Below, piece by piece: positions 1 through 8,860 of a stretch of DNA of 64,000 bases. The notes below the pieces were generated by a model. That model made no database searches. It had not been told where the DNA came from and saw nothing but the letters and a program-made list of their open reading frames with translations. The stretch is from NCBI GenBank assembly GCA_036505485.1, contig DASXTK010000310.1:16139-80138 (forward strand). Reading direction: 5' to 3'. Source of the stretch: DASXTK01 sp036505485. GTDB taxonomy: Bacteria > Actinomycetota > Acidimicrobiia > Acidimicrobiales > VFJN01. Positions within the stretch are counted from its first letter, which is position 1, and every line of letters starts with the position of its first letter. Both the position numbers and the translations under genes were made by a program.

Positions 1-728
1 TGCTCGGCGGCTTGGGCCAGTTCGGCCGGGGGGCCGAGCTCGTCCAGGCGGTCGAGGGACTCCAGGGCCACGTCGGGGCGGCCCAGCCGGTTGAAGGCCA
101 CGGCGATGAAGAAGTGGACGTCGGGGTACTCGGGATCGGTCTCCGCGGCGTGGATCATGGTGGTCAGCCCACTGCCGTCTCCGTTCTGGAACTGCAGCCA
201 GCCCTTGAACGTAAGCGCCAGCACGTTGTCGGGCTCGTCGGCCAGGACGTCGTCATAGATGGCGATGGCGTCGTCCAGCCGTCCGGCCTGGGTGAGCGAG
301 GCGGCTTCGTCGAACCACTCCGGCATGTCGGTCTGGCCCGCGCTGGAACCGGCGTTCTCCGATTGCCGGATGGCGCCGGTCACGGTGTCCCCCTCGCCCC
401 GCCGTCCCAGCCCGAGGGCCAGCACCAGCCCGGTGGCCACAGCGAACAGGCCGATACCGCCGGCGATCGCCAGGCGGCGCCATTCCGGCTTGGCCGATGA
501 GCCCGACGACGGTGCCACCCGGGCCTCGTGGGACTCGATGGCCCGCAGGACCTTGGCGGCCCGGGCGGTGTAGTCGTCGCGCAGCTCGGCGTAGTCGTGC
601 TCATCGACGTCGCCAGCGGCGTGTTCTCGCTCCAGGTCGTCAAGCGACGCCAGCAGGAAGTCGCGCTGGTCCTCCAGGGCGGCCAGCTCGTCGGGTCCGA
701 GCGGACGGACGTCGGAGCGGGTGCTCAC
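1..728 (-). CDS. ccmI: CcmI-like TPR protein (partial, C-terminus outside window)
   Basis: Likely the CcmI subunit that helps present apocytochrome c to the CcmF/CcmH heme-ligation machinery at the membrane. The visible 242 codons start with GTG at 728, which overlaps the ccmH stop as GTGA. Residues 13-60 are charged and helical, like the N-terminal segment of CcmI. A transmembrane segment lies at about 87-108 (LAIAGGIGLFAVATGLVLAL), followed by a TPR-like helical region (LTQAGRLDDAIAIYDDVLAD, then a second repeat). The gene runs off the window start. It is the last visible member of the ccm operon. Assignment rests on position and architecture; TPR repeats alone are not diagnostic. Confidence 0.75.
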   Translation of the reverse strand, partial: MSTRSDVRPLGPDELAALEDQRDFLLASLDDLEREHAAGDVDEHDYAELRDDYTARAAKVLRAIESHEARVAPSSGSSAKPEWRRLAIAGGIGLFAVATGLVLALGLGRRGEGDTVTGAIRQSENAGSSAGQTDMPEWFDEAASLTQAGRLDDAIAIYDDVLADEPDNVLALTFKGWLQFQNGDGSGLTTMIHAAETDPEYPDVHFFIAVAFNRLGRPDVALESLDRLDELGPPAELAQAAE

Positions 729-1210
729 GACGGTCCGGTCGACGCGGTGTGCAGCTCGTCCAGGGCCTGCTCGACCAGCTCCCGGTCGGCGTCGCTGGCG
801 TGCGCCCCGCCCTGGCCCTTCCAGCGCCGGAACACCAGGAACAGGCCGGTCACGGCGATCACGAACCCGGCGATCGGCAGCGCCCAGACCAACCCCTCCA
901 GCCCCGAGCGCTCGGGGGTGAGCAGGATCCGGTCGCCGTAGCTGCCGGCCAGCTCGTCCCGGATCTCCTCGTCGGTGAAACCCTCGGAGATGCGCTGGTC
1001 GATGGTGGCTCGGATGCCCCGGGCCGCGCTGGAGTTGGAGTCGGCCACCGACTGACCGGCGCAGGTCGGGCACATGACCGACTCCGACACCCGCTGGGCC
1101 CGAGCCTCGGGGGAGACCGGACCGCCACGGTCGAGCAGGCCCACCGCGACCAGTCCGACTACCACGGCCACCATGACCACCCAGCCCAGACGACGTGCTC
1201 CCGGCTTCAC
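725..1210 (-). CDS. ccmH: CcmH cytochrome c maturation thiol oxidoreductase
   Basis: Membrane-anchored thiol-disulfide protein that keeps the apocytochrome CXXCH cysteines reduced for heme ligation. The 161-residue protein has an N-terminal transmembrane segment (about 10-27), the family motif MCPTCAGQSVADS with Cys47 and Cys50, a three-helix domain, and a C-terminal transmembrane segment (about 107-127). I chose the GTG at 1210 because it overlaps the ccmG stop (GTGA) and gives a normal-length signal anchor. A longer upstream reading is low-complexity shadow of ccmG. It overlaps ccmI by 3 bases. Confidence 0.9.
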   Translation of the reverse strand: MKPGARRLGWVVMVAVVVGLVAVGLLDRGGPVSPEARAQRVSESVMCPTCAGQSVADSNSSAARGIRATIDQRISEGFTDEEIRDELAGSYGDRILLTPERSGLEGLVWALPIAGFVIAVTGLFLVFRRWKGQGGAHASDADRELVEQALDELHTASTGPS

Positions 1211-1830
1211 GGCTGCTGGGCCTCGCGCTCGGCCTCGCGGATCGACTCCTCGATCCCAGCCTTGGTCACTCCGCCGATGAGCTTGTCCCGCACCACACCC
1301 TGAGGGTCGATCACGTAGGTCTCGGGGACCTGGGGCACGCCGTAGGCGGTTGCGATCAGACCTTGGCCGTCGAGGACCACAGGCCACCCGCCGCCGTTCC
1401 GGTCGAAGAACTCACGAGCGACGTCGGGGTCGTTCTCGTAGAGCACGCTGACCAGCACCGCGTCACCGGTCTGGCTGTGTTCGTTGTTGAACGCCTCGAG
1501 CTGGGGATGCTCCTCGCGGCACGGCAGGCACCAGGTGGCGAAGAAGTTGACCACCACCCACTGGCCCCGGTGGTCGCCGACATCGAAGCTGCCGCCGTCC
1601 AGCGTCTCTCCGGCCAGCGGCTTGGCCGGCTTGCCGATCAAAGGTGAGGTGCCCTGGCGGTCGGTGGCCGGGTCGCGGGTGGCCAGCACCACCACGAAGG
1701 CCGCAGCCACGAGACCCACGACCAGCGAGATGGCCAGCGCGGTGTGGCGCCGGGTCGGGAGCTCTACGTCGTCGGCGTCGGGCGCCTCGTCGGCGGCGTC
1801 CACCTCTTCGACCTCGTCCACGTCGGCCAT
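1207..1830 (-). CDS. ccmG: CcmG/DsbE-type thioredoxin-like protein
   Basis: Membrane-tethered thioredoxin-fold protein, expected to act with CcmH in reducing the apocytochrome heme-binding motif on the outer face of the membrane. An acidic cytoplasmic tail (1-25) precedes a transmembrane segment (about 30-51). The thioredoxin domain carries WVVVNFFATWCLPCREEHP with Cys101 and Cys104, and a later VPETYVIDPQG cis-Pro region. The ATG start shares one base with the ccmF stop (TGATG). Its place between ccmF and ccmH supports CcmG over a generic ResA/TlpA. Confidence 0.9.
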   Translation of the reverse strand: MADVDEVEEVDAADEAPDADDVELPTRRHTALAISLVVGLVAAAFVVVLATRDPATDRQGTSPLIGKPAKPLAGETLDGGSFDVGDHRGQWVVVNFFATWCLPCREEHPQLEAFNNEHSQTGDAVLVSVLYENDPDVAREFFDRNGGGWPVVLDGQGLIATAYGVPQVPETYVIDPQGVVRDKLIGGVTKAGIEESIREAEREAQQP

Positions 1831-3851
1831 CAGACCCCCACCTCGACCTTGTCGCCGGCATCACCAGCATCCCCGGCGTCATCGGACGCGGGCTTCGACT
1901 CGGGCTCGGTGACCCGGAGCGGCTCGGACACCGGCCGCAATGGATCACGCCGCCGCCCCGGGAACGCCGCCAGCAGGGTGCCGAACGCCATGACCCCTCC
2001 GCCGATCCACAGCCAGGCGATCAGCGGCTGGACGATCACCCGCAGGACCACCGGGTCGCCGGGCTTGGTCCCGTCGGGGGTCCGCAACAGCGCCACGAAC
2101 ACGTCGCGGATCGGTCCGGTGCGGATGGCCGGCGTGCCGATCTCCTGGCCCCCGCCGCTGAACTCGGACAGCGCCGGCTCGACCAGGTGACCGTCGACCA
2201 CGACCTGGGCTCGGGTGGAGGACTTGTTGGACTCCTGCACCTCACGCATGCCTTGGAAGGTGACCTCGTGACCCGCGACCACCCGGGTGTCGCCCTCGAC
2301 CATGGTCATCTCGCGGTCGATGTCGTAGCTCTTGGACGCAGCCAGGGCCACCGCGATCATCACCACGCCCAGGTGGACGATCATGCCGCCGTTGGTGCGC
2401 CCGACCAGTCCCCGCCAGCCTTGGCGCCGGGTGGCCAGGATGACCTGACGCAACGCGGCACCGGCGGCGAACCCGCCCAGTCCGAAGGCCACCACCGGGG
2501 CCAGTCCTCGGGCGCCCAAGACGACGGCTAGCGCCATGGCCCCGACGCCGGCCCAGCCGGGCCAGAACAGCCGCTGGGACAGCAGCTCGGTCGACGCCTT
2601 GCGCCACGGCAGCACCGGCGCCACCGCCATCAGGAACAGCAGGGCCAGGCCGATGGGCAGGGTCATGCGGTCGAAGTACGGCGGCCCGACCGAGAGACGC
2701 TTGTCGTTGATGGCCTCGACGATCAGCGGGAAGACCGTTCCGACGAGGACCACGAAGGCGAACCCGGCGAACAGCACGTTGTTGGCCAGGAACGCGCCCT
2801 CACGGGACGCGGGCGAGTCGATGCGGCCGGGGGCCCGAAGCTTGTCGCCCCGCCAACCGATCAGACCCAGCGTGACCACCACGGTGAGGCCGAAGAAGCT
2901 CAGCAGCCAGGGTCCGATGGTGCTCTGGGTGAAGGCATGGACCGAATCGAGGGTGCCGGACCGGGTCAGGAACGTGCCCAGGATGGTGAGGCTGAAGGTG
3001 GCACAGAGCAGCGACAGGTTCCAGACCCGCAGCATCCCCCGCCGTTCCTGCACCATCACCGAGTGCAGGTAAGCGGTTCCGGTCAGCCACGGCAGCAGCG
3101 AGGCGTTCTCCACCGGATCCCAGGCCCAGTAGCCACCCCACCCCAGCACCGCGTAGCTCCACCAGGCGCCGAGGACGATCCCGATGGTGAGACAGCCCCA
3201 GGCGATCAGGGTCCAGCGCCGGGTCTCCAACAGCCAGCCCTCGCCCAGGCGCCCGGTGACCAGCGCAGCCACGGCGAAGGCGAAGGGCACGGTGAACCCC
3301 ACGTAGCCTAGGTAGAGCACCGGCGGATGGATCGCCATCAGCCAGTGGTTCTGCAGCAGCGGGTTGGGGCCGGTTCCGTCGAAGCCGGCCGGCGGGCTGA
3401 ACGAGTGGAACGGGTTGGCCGGGAACAGCAACAGGGCGAAGAAGAAGGTGCAGACCCCGAGCATGGTCAGCATGGCCCAGCCGACCAGGGGGTCGGACAG
3501 GCGATGGCGGAACCGCCAGGCCACCAGCGTGGTGTAGCCGGCCAGCACCAGCACCCACAGCAGGATCGAGCCCTCCAACGCCGACCACAGGGCGGCGAAG
3601 TTGTAGAGCCGCGGGGTCTTGCTGGAGCCGACCTCGGCCACGTAGCGGACCGTGTAGTCCCGGGTGATCAGGGCCCGCTCCATGGCGGCGAAGGCGATGC
3701 CGGCGCCGAGCAGCGTCATCCACGCATAAGTGCGGCCCACCGCCAGCAGGTTGGGGCGGTTGCGCCGCAGACCGATGGCCAGGGTCAGCACCCCGCCGAT
3801 CGAGGCTGCGAATCCCAGCACGATGCCGCCGGTGCCCAGCGAGGCGTTCAC
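1830..3851 (-). CDS. ccmF: CcmF heme lyase subunit
   Basis: Polytopic membrane protein of the CcmF/CcmH/CcmI holocytochrome c synthase, which attaches heme to apocytochrome c. The 673-residue protein (family usually about 630-680) has many transmembrane segments and the tryptophan-rich heme-handling motif WGGYWAWDPVENASLLPW. A periplasmic-type loop near the C-terminus and a last transmembrane segment before a charged tail fit the family. The GTG start at 3851 overlaps the ccmE stop (GTGA). Upstream in-frame codons fall inside ccmE and read as arginine/glutamine-rich shadow. Confidence 0.95.
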   Translation of the reverse strand: MNASLGTGGIVLGFAASIGGVLTLAIGLRRNRPNLLAVGRTYAWMTLLGAGIAFAAMERALITRDYTVRYVAEVGSSKTPRLYNFAALWSALEGSILLWVLVLAGYTTLVAWRFRHRLSDPLVGWAMLTMLGVCTFFFALLLFPANPFHSFSPPAGFDGTGPNPLLQNHWLMAIHPPVLYLGYVGFTVPFAFAVAALVTGRLGEGWLLETRRWTLIAWGCLTIGIVLGAWWSYAVLGWGGYWAWDPVENASLLPWLTGTAYLHSVMVQERRGMLRVWNLSLLCATFSLTILGTFLTRSGTLDSVHAFTQSTIGPWLLSFFGLTVVVTLGLIGWRGDKLRAPGRIDSPASREGAFLANNVLFAGFAFVVLVGTVFPLIVEAINDKRLSVGPPYFDRMTLPIGLALLFLMAVAPVLPWRKASTELLSQRLFWPGWAGVGAMALAVVLGARGLAPVVAFGLGGFAAGAALRQVILATRRQGWRGLVGRTNGGMIVHLGVVMIAVALAASKSYDIDREMTMVEGDTRVVAGHEVTFQGMREVQESNKSSTRAQVVVDGHLVEPALSEFSGGGQEIGTPAIRTGPIRDVFVALLRTPDGTKPGDPVVLRVIVQPLIAWLWIGGGVMAFGTLLAAFPGRRRDPLRPVSEPLRVTEPESKPASDDAGDAGDAGDKVEVGV

Positions 3852-4405
3852 GGGTTCGAGCTCCCGCCTTCGCTGTTGCTGTCCGAGCCTTTGTCGGCGT
3901 TGGACATCCGCTGGTCGTAGTCGTCGCGGGCCTTGTACTCCGAGGAGTGCTTGATCAGCATGTGGTCGCTGTCGAAGAACTCGCCCGAGGCGTCCCAATG
4001 GCCTTCGAGCACCACCGGGATGCCCGGCTCGAACATGTCCTGCGCGTCGCCGGAGTGGTGGACCGGAACGGTCACGCCGTTGTAGGTGACATCGAAGTTC
4101 ACCCCGTCGTCGGTTCGGACCGCACCGTCGACCACCTCACCCTGGAGCCGGAAGCGCTTGTCGCCCAGGTCGGCCTTCTGGGCCACCGCCTCGTCGGCGT
4201 TGAGGAAGTACAAGGTGGCGTCGGTCAGCCCCTTGACCACCAGCCAGCCCATGGCCACCAGCGCGATCCCCACCACCGCCAGCGGCAGCCAGCGGCGACG
4301 ACTCGGATCCCGGGGCCGGGGCGCCGGCGCCAGGTCGATGTCGTCATCGCTGGGGACCTGGTCCGGGTCGTCGACGACGGTGCGGGTGCGGGGGGTCAGC
4401 TCCAC
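3848..4405 (-). CDS. ccmE: CcmE heme chaperone
   Basis: Membrane-anchored heme chaperone that binds heme covalently and passes it from CcmC to CcmF. The 185-residue protein has a cytoplasmic tail, a transmembrane segment (about 40-60) and a beta-barrel OB-like domain. The heme-attachment motif HSSEY is present: His153 is the predicted covalent ligand and Tyr157 the conserved partner (HXXXY). The GTG at 4405 is chosen because it follows the ccmD stop region with a 10-base overlap. The C-terminal 20 residues are polar and probably disordered. Confidence 0.92.
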   Translation of the reverse strand: MELTPRTRTVVDDPDQVPSDDDIDLAPAPRPRDPSRRRWLPLAVVGIALVAMGWLVVKGLTDATLYFLNADEAVAQKADLGDKRFRLQGEVVDGAVRTDDGVNFDVTYNGVTVPVHHSGDAQDMFEPGIPVVLEGHWDASGEFFDSDHMLIKHSSEYKARDDYDQRMSNADKGSDSNSEGGSSNP

Positions 4406-4551
4406 CGGCGGTCTCCCGGGGGGACCCGGCGTGACAGCTTGCGGCCCCGACGCAGCGTGGCGAAGGCGTACACCCCCACCAACCCGATGGCCCCCAGCCA
4501 CCCGGTGGCGACATAGCCGGGGTAGTCCATTGCGAGGAGCATGCTGGTCAT
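4396..4551 (-). CDS. ccmD: CcmD-like small membrane protein
   Basis: A 51-residue single-pass protein in the ccmD position between ccmC and ccmE. It starts with ATG overlapping the ccmC stop (ATGA). One transmembrane helix (about 14-33, ATGWLGAIGLVGVYAFATLR) is followed by a basic tail, the standard CcmD layout. In characterised System I operons CcmD helps release heme-loaded CcmE from the CcmABC complex. Sequence conservation in this family is low, so the call rests on size, topology and position. Confidence 0.8.
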   Translation of the reverse strand: MTSMLLAMDYPGYVATGWLGAIGLVGVYAFATLRRGRKLSRRVPPGDRRWS

Positions 4552-5348
4552 ACCGGCTGGGCCTCCGTCGTCTTCGTGGTCTGGGGGACGCCGGCTTCGG
4601 CCCGGCGGGCCGCTACCGCGGCCTCGAGATCGTGCTGTTCGACCTGCTGCTCCAGCCAGGCCACCCGGAAGCGGTGGATGAGGAGCCAAGCGAAGACCAG
4701 GGCTCCGGCGAGCATCCCCACGGCGAAGGCGGTCAGCATCTCGCCCTCGATCGACGGCTCGAGCTTCATCAGGGTCGAGGTCTGGTGCAGGGACCGCCAC
4801 CACTCCACCGAGCGGTTGACGATGATGACGTTGGGCACCAGTAGGAGGCCCATCACGGCGGCCCGGGCCGACCCGGCCGGCGAGATCTCCACCCGGCGCA
4901 GGGCCAGATAGCCCACCAGCATCACCGCCAGCAGGGCGGTCGACGTGAGCCGGGCGTCCCAGGTCCAGAACGTGCCCCAGGTGACGTTGCCCCACAGCGA
5001 ACCGGTGACCAGGGTGATGGTCACGAAGACCAGGCCCAGCTCGGCACTGGCCGCAGCCAGCGCGTCCCAGCCCCGGCTGCGGCGGCGCAGCCACATGCCC
5101 GACGCGAAGGCGGTGAGGAAGCAGCCGGTGTAGGCCAGGATCGCCGACGGCACGTGCACGTAGAAGAGCCGCACCGCATCGCTTTGGTTGACGTCGGGCG
5201 GGCTCCACACCAGGCCGTAGAGCGCCCAGAGCACCAGCGTGGCCAGGGCCGCCAGCCCCAACACCCGGGTGGCCGGCGAGCCGGTGTGGTCCGGGGCGGT
5301 GGTGTCGACGTCGACGTCGGCGTCGAGGTCGGGGGAACGGTCGGTCAC
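4548..5348 (-). CDS. ccmC: CcmC heme exporter protein
   Basis: Integral membrane protein that presents heme to CcmE. The 266-residue product has six predicted transmembrane segments and the tryptophan-rich heme-binding signature WGNVTWGTFWTWDARLTS. The conserved histidine-bearing loops are visible (FYVHVPSAI and EWWRSLHQTSTL). The GTG start at 5348 overlaps the ccmB stop (GTGA). The first 45 residues are an acidic extension before helix 1. The C-terminus overlaps ccmD. Confidence 0.95.
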   Translation of the reverse strand: MTDRSPDLDADVDVDTTAPDHTGSPATRVLGLAALATLVLWALYGLVWSPPDVNQSDAVRLFYVHVPSAILAYTGCFLTAFASGMWLRRRSRGWDALAAASAELGLVFVTITLVTGSLWGNVTWGTFWTWDARLTSTALLAVMLVGYLALRRVEISPAGSARAAVMGLLLVPNVIIVNRSVEWWRSLHQTSTLMKLEPSIEGEMLTAFAVGMLAGALVFAWLLIHRFRVAWLEQQVEQHDLEAAVAARRAEAGVPQTTKTTEAQPV

Positions 5349-6013
5349 GAGTCCTCCAGGAGTGCGCCGTAGGCGAGGGATCCGGCGACGAGGTAGACGA
5401 CAGCGAATCCGCCGACCAGACCGCACCAGGCCCAGCCTGCGGTGACAGTGGTTCCGAGCGCCGACTCGAACGCCCGGGTGGCACCGATCAGGACCGGGGC
5501 CAGCACCGGTAGGAGGAGCACCGGCAGCAGCGTGTCCCGCGCCCGCAGCCCTCCCACCAGAGCGCCGTACAAGGTACCGGCGGCAGCGATCGCCACGGTA
5601 GCGGCGACCAGGGTGGCCGCCAGCAGACCGAAGCCGCTGAGCTCGGCGTCGTAGAGCACGGCCACGCCGACGGCCAGCAGGATCTCCAGGGCCAGCAGCT
5701 CGGCGGCGACCGCCGCCACCTTGCCGAGGAACACCGCCGGGGGTTCGAGTCCGGACAGGCGGAGCGCGTCGCGGGTGCCGTCGGCGTCGTCGAGCGCGGC
5801 GCTGCGATTGATGGCGAGGACCCCGGCCAGCAGGACCGCCACCCAGTACAGCCCCGGGGTGGCCTTCTCCAGGATGCCCCGGTCGGGGTCCAGGGCGAAG
5901 GCGAACAGCAGCAGGATCAGCACCGCGAACGGAGCGACCTGGTTGGCGGTCACCCGGCTCCGGAGCTCGATGCGCAGGTCGCGCTCGGCCACGAGGGCGA
6001 TGTCACGCCACAC
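5345..6013 (-). CDS. ccmB: CcmB heme exporter permease
   Basis: Membrane subunit of the CcmAB ABC module, whose ATPase activity drives release of heme-loaded CcmE. At 222 residues it has the usual family length, with about six hydrophobic helices and the N-terminal RDLRIELRSR segment typical of CcmB. The ATG start lies inside the end of ccmA (11-base overlap), so the two are probably translationally coupled. Confidence 0.92.
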   Translation of the reverse strand: MWRDIALVAERDLRIELRSRVTANQVAPFAVLILLLFAFALDPDRGILEKATPGLYWVAVLLAGVLAINRSAALDDADGTRDALRLSGLEPPAVFLGKVAAVAAELLALEILLAVGVAVLYDAELSGFGLLAATLVAATVAIAAAGTLYGALVGGLRARDTLLPVLLLPVLAPVLIGATRAFESALGTTVTAGWAWCGLVGGFAVVYLVAGSLAYGALLEDS

Positions 6014-6689
6014 CGGCGGCCTCCCGGCTGGGGCTCGGGTCAGGGTCCGCGGTAAGACCTGCCACGCCGCCGATCAACTCGACCGTACGGTCGGCCAGGG
6101 CTTCGGCCCGGTCCAGCTCGTGGGACGAGAACAAGACGGTCGCCCCTTGCTTGGCGGCTTGGCGGACCAGACCGTCGAGCTGGTCGCGGGTGTCGCGGTC
6201 CAGCCCGGCGTGGGGCTCGTCCAGCAGCCACAGCTCGGGTCGACGGGCCAGCAGACAGGCCAGCGAGGTGCGCCGGCGTTGTCCGGCCGACAGTCGCCGC
6301 ACGGGAACCTTCCCCAAAGTTCCGTCGAGCCCGACCACGGCCAGCGCGGCGTCGATCTCGGCCCGGCTGGCCCGGCAGGCTCTGCCCCAGAACCGCACGT
6401 TCTCGTCGGCGGTGAGGTCGTCGTAGAGCCCGGTGGAGTGGGCCAACAACCCGACCCGGGAGCGCACCGGCCGCGGGTCCTGGCACAGGTCGAAGCCCAG
6501 GACGACGGCGTCACCCGACACCACCGGGACCAGCCCGGCGCAGGCGCGCAGCAACGTGGTCTTACCTGCGCCGTTGGGGCCGCGGAGGAGGACGATCTGA
6601 CCCCGGGCGACATCCAAGTCGATCCCGGCGAGGGCTGGGAACCGTCCGAGCAGGGCAACCGCAGCACGGAAGTGAACAACCAGCTCCAT
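6003..6689 (-). CDS. ccmA: CcmA heme exporter ATP-binding protein
   Basis: ABC ATPase of the cytochrome c maturation system and first gene of the operon. The 228-residue protein carries Walker A GPNGAGKTT (37-45), the ABC signature LSAGQRRR, Walker B LWLLDEPHAGLD and the H-loop region FSSHELD. I chose the ATG at 6689 because it directly precedes the conserved beta-strand; upstream in-frame codons have no family match. The promoter should lie in 6690-6815, shared with the divergent sortase gene. Confidence 0.93.
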   Translation of the reverse strand: MELVVHFRAAVALLGRFPALAGIDLDVARGQIVLLRGPNGAGKTTLLRACAGLVPVVSGDAVVLGFDLCQDPRPVRSRVGLLAHSTGLYDDLTADENVRFWGRACRASRAEIDAALAVVGLDGTLGKVPVRRLSAGQRRRTSLACLLARRPELWLLDEPHAGLDRDTRDQLDGLVRQAAKQGATVLFSSHELDRAEALADRTVELIGGVAGLTADPDPSPSREAAGVA

Positions 6690-6815
6690 GGCGATTGCCT
6701 GAGGGTACTGAGGCCGTTTCCACTGGACCAAGACGCGTCGGCCTGATGTGACCGCCGACACGCCCGGTGGCGGTGCTCCAAGGGGTGGGGGTGGGCGGGG
6801 TTAGCCTGCCCGGCG

Positions 6816-7736
6816 ATGCGATTGGCCCGGGTCCTGGGTGCGATCGGACGTACCTGCATCACCGCGGGCGTGCTGATCCTCCTCTTCGTCGCGTACCAGC
6901 TCTGGGGTACCGGCCTGCACGAGGCCCGGGCCCAGAGCGCGCTCGAGGACGAGTTCGCCGACGACCTGGCCAGCGCCGGCGCCGCTTCGACCGACGGCAC
7001 GGACGGGGTTCCCGGCGACAACGCCAACGCGCGGCCGGCCACCACCGTTCCGCCGTCTCCCCCGTCGCCCGACGAGGGTGGAGCGGTGGCCCACATCGTG
7101 ATCCCCGCCATCGGCGTGGACAAGATCGTGGTGGAGGGCGTGACGGTCGACGACCTCAAGCGGGGACCCGGCCACTACCCCGACAGCCCGGTCCCCGGCC
7201 AGCCCGGCAACGCCGCCATCGCCGGCCACCGGACCACGTACGGGGCGCCGTTCAATCGCATCGACGAGCTGTCCGAGGGCGACGAGATCCTGATCACGAC
7301 CCTGCAAGGCTCGTTCCGCTACAAGGTCAGCGAGCAGCAGATCGTCAGCCCGGACCAGGTCGAGGTGCTCAACGACTTCGGCGACAACCGGCTCACGCTC
7401 ACTGCCTGTAACCCCAAGTACTCGGCCCGCGAGCGCATCGTCATCGTGGCCAAGCTGGCCGAGGAACCGACGCCGGCACCGCCCACCACCGCACCCGCAC
7501 CGTCCTCCGAGCCCGACCAGCCGGTCTCATTGGACGGCGGCCTGTCAGGCGAGCGGGCATCGGCGTGGCCCGCGGTGTTGTTGGGCCTGGCTTGCGCCCT
7601 GATCTGGCTGGCCGCCTGGATCGCTACCAAGTTCACCAAGAAGATCGTTGCCTACGGCGTCGGCGGCCCGATCTTCTTCGTTGTCCTGTTCTTCTTCTAC
7701 GAGAGCTTCTACCGCCTGTTGCCGGCCAACTTCTGA
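6816..7736 (+). CDS. Class E sortase
   Basis: Membrane transpeptidase that attaches surface proteins to the cell wall or joins pilin-like subunits. An N-terminal membrane anchor (about 14-31) and a proline-rich linker (about 72-88) precede the sortase beta-barrel (about 90-213). The catalytic residues are intact: His138 (AIAGHRTTYG), Cys198 (TLTACNPKYS) and an Arg at 205 or 207 (SARER). Two further C-terminal transmembrane segments follow a second Pro/Thr linker. No sorting-signal substrate is adjacent. It contrasts with the catalytically degenerate paralogue at 29908-30876. Confidence 0.9.
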   Translation: MRLARVLGAIGRTCITAGVLILLFVAYQLWGTGLHEARAQSALEDEFADDLASAGAASTDGTDGVPGDNANARPATTVPPSPPSPDEGGAVAHIVIPAIGVDKIVVEGVTVDDLKRGPGHYPDSPVPGQPGNAAIAGHRTTYGAPFNRIDELSEGDEILITTLQGSFRYKVSEQQIVSPDQVEVLNDFGDNRLTLTACNPKYSARERIVIVAKLAEEPTPAPPTTAPAPSSEPDQPVSLDGGLSGERASAWPAVLLGLACALIWLAAWIATKFTKKIVAYGVGGPIFFVVLFFFYESFYRLLPANF

Positions 7737-7750
7737 TCAAGAATGGGGGC

Positions 7751-8731
7751 GTGCGCAAGCTCGCCGTCGTTCTCGTATTACTCGTTTCCGTCGCCTGCTC
7801 CAGTGGTGACGACGATGGCGGACCGGGTGGCACGTCGACGCCATCGGAAGCCACCGCGGCCGAGGTGCGGGACGAGACGTTCACGATCACCGATGCCCAG
7901 GTCGGCGAGCTCACCTTCGACGCTCTGGTGGCCGGCGATCCGGACGCCGCGGCCGACGGTCGCCTGGTCCTGCTGCTGCACGGCTTCCCGGAGTCGGCCG
8001 AGTCGTACCGCGAGATGCTGCCGCCGCTGGCCGACGCCGGGTACTACGCCGTCGCTCCCTCCCAGCGGGGCTACTCGCCCGGAGCCCGACCCCCGGCAGT
8101 CGAGGACTACAACATCCTGCGGCTGGTCGAGGACGCAGTGGCCATCGCCGACGTCGCCGGCGCCGACACCTTCCACATCGTGGGCCACGACTGGGGCGGA
8201 GCCGTGGCCTGGGTGACCGCCGCCGTCCATCCCGAGGAGGTGACCAGCCTCACCGCTCTGTCGACCCCGCACCCCGACGCCATCAGCAACGCCATGTCCG
8301 ACCCGGCCGGCGAGCAGTCGCAGCTGTCGGGGTACATGGAAACGTTCCGGGCGCCCGGCAGCGAGCAGGTGTTCCTGGAGGACGGCGCCGACACGTTCGT
8401 GACCGCCTTCAGCTCCGCGGGACTGCCCACCGACAAGGCCGAGGTCTACGCCGAGCTGCTGGCCACCCCCGAGGCGCTGGGCGCGGCCCTGAACTGGTAC
8501 CGCGCCAACCCGCTGCCCACCGATCTGCGGATCGGGCCGACAAAAGTGCCGACCCTGTACGTCTGGGGCACCGAAGACCTGGCCTTCGCCCGCAGCACCG
8601 CCGAAGCCACCGCGGCCCTGGTCGAGGCCCCGTACACGTTCAAGGAGCTACAGGGACGCGGCCACTGGCTCCCCGAAGAGGCCCCCGACGACCTCACTCC
8701 CCTGCTCCTCGACCACCTCGGCGGGCGGTAG
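7751..8731 (+). CDS. Epoxide-hydrolase-like alpha/beta hydrolase lipoprotein
   Basis: Predicted exported, lipid-anchored alpha/beta hydrolase. The GTG start gives a short signal peptide ending in the lipobox SVAC (Cys16), then an acidic linker. The fold shows the oxyanion motif LLHGFPES and the nucleophile elbow VGHDWGG, in which Asp147 takes the nucleophile position as in epoxide hydrolases and haloalkane dehalogenases. The late Asp is near WGTEDLAF and the catalytic His is in GRGHWLPEEAP. It lies 14 bases after the sortase stop and may be cotranscribed with it. Substrate is unknown. Confidence 0.82.
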   Translation: MRKLAVVLVLLVSVACSSGDDDGGPGGTSTPSEATAAEVRDETFTITDAQVGELTFDALVAGDPDAAADGRLVLLLHGFPESAESYREMLPPLADAGYYAVAPSQRGYSPGARPPAVEDYNILRLVEDAVAIADVAGADTFHIVGHDWGGAVAWVTAAVHPEEVTSLTALSTPHPDAISNAMSDPAGEQSQLSGYMETFRAPGSEQVFLEDGADTFVTAFSSAGLPTDKAEVYAELLATPEALGAALNWYRANPLPTDLRIGPTKVPTLYVWGTEDLAFARSTAEATAALVEAPYTFKELQGRGHWLPEEAPDDLTPLLLDHLGGR

Positions 8732-8735
8732 CTCG

Positions 8736-8784
8736 GAAATTGAGGCGTTTCTCGCGCTTATAGCGCGGCAAACGCCTCAGTTTC
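8736..8784. repeat. 49-bp intergenic palindrome, copy 1
   Basis: An imperfect inverted repeat with arms GAAATTGAGGCGTTT and AAACGCCTCAGTTTC and an inner CGCGCTTATAGCGCG stem. It is nearly identical to 23644-23692 and shares its ends with 23705-23753. This copy sits between the convergent ends of the hydrolase and the Rrf2 gene, so it could also terminate transcription. Confidence 0.85.
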
Positions 8785-8828
8785 GGCGAGGTCGACCTGG
8801 GAAGCCGAAGCCGACCTGCCGACCCGGG

Positions 8829-8852
8829 GCCGCGGCGTTAGGCCGCGGCGGC
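8829..8852. terminator. GC hairpin between convergent genes
   Basis: CCGCGGC-GTTAG-GCCGCGG can form a strong stem between the hydrolase (plus) and the Rrf2 gene (minus). There is no T-tract, so factor-independent termination is only possible, not shown. Confidence 0.35.
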
Positions 8853-8860
8853 CGGACGGG

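Noticed and set aside
12..500. Plus-strand open frames opposite ccm genes
   Set aside because: They are antisense shadows caused by high GC; amino acid composition is dominated by Arg, Gly, His and Gln.
6816..7736. Sortase A-type housekeeping enzyme
   Set aside because: The TLTACNP motif and the two extra C-terminal helices fit class E.
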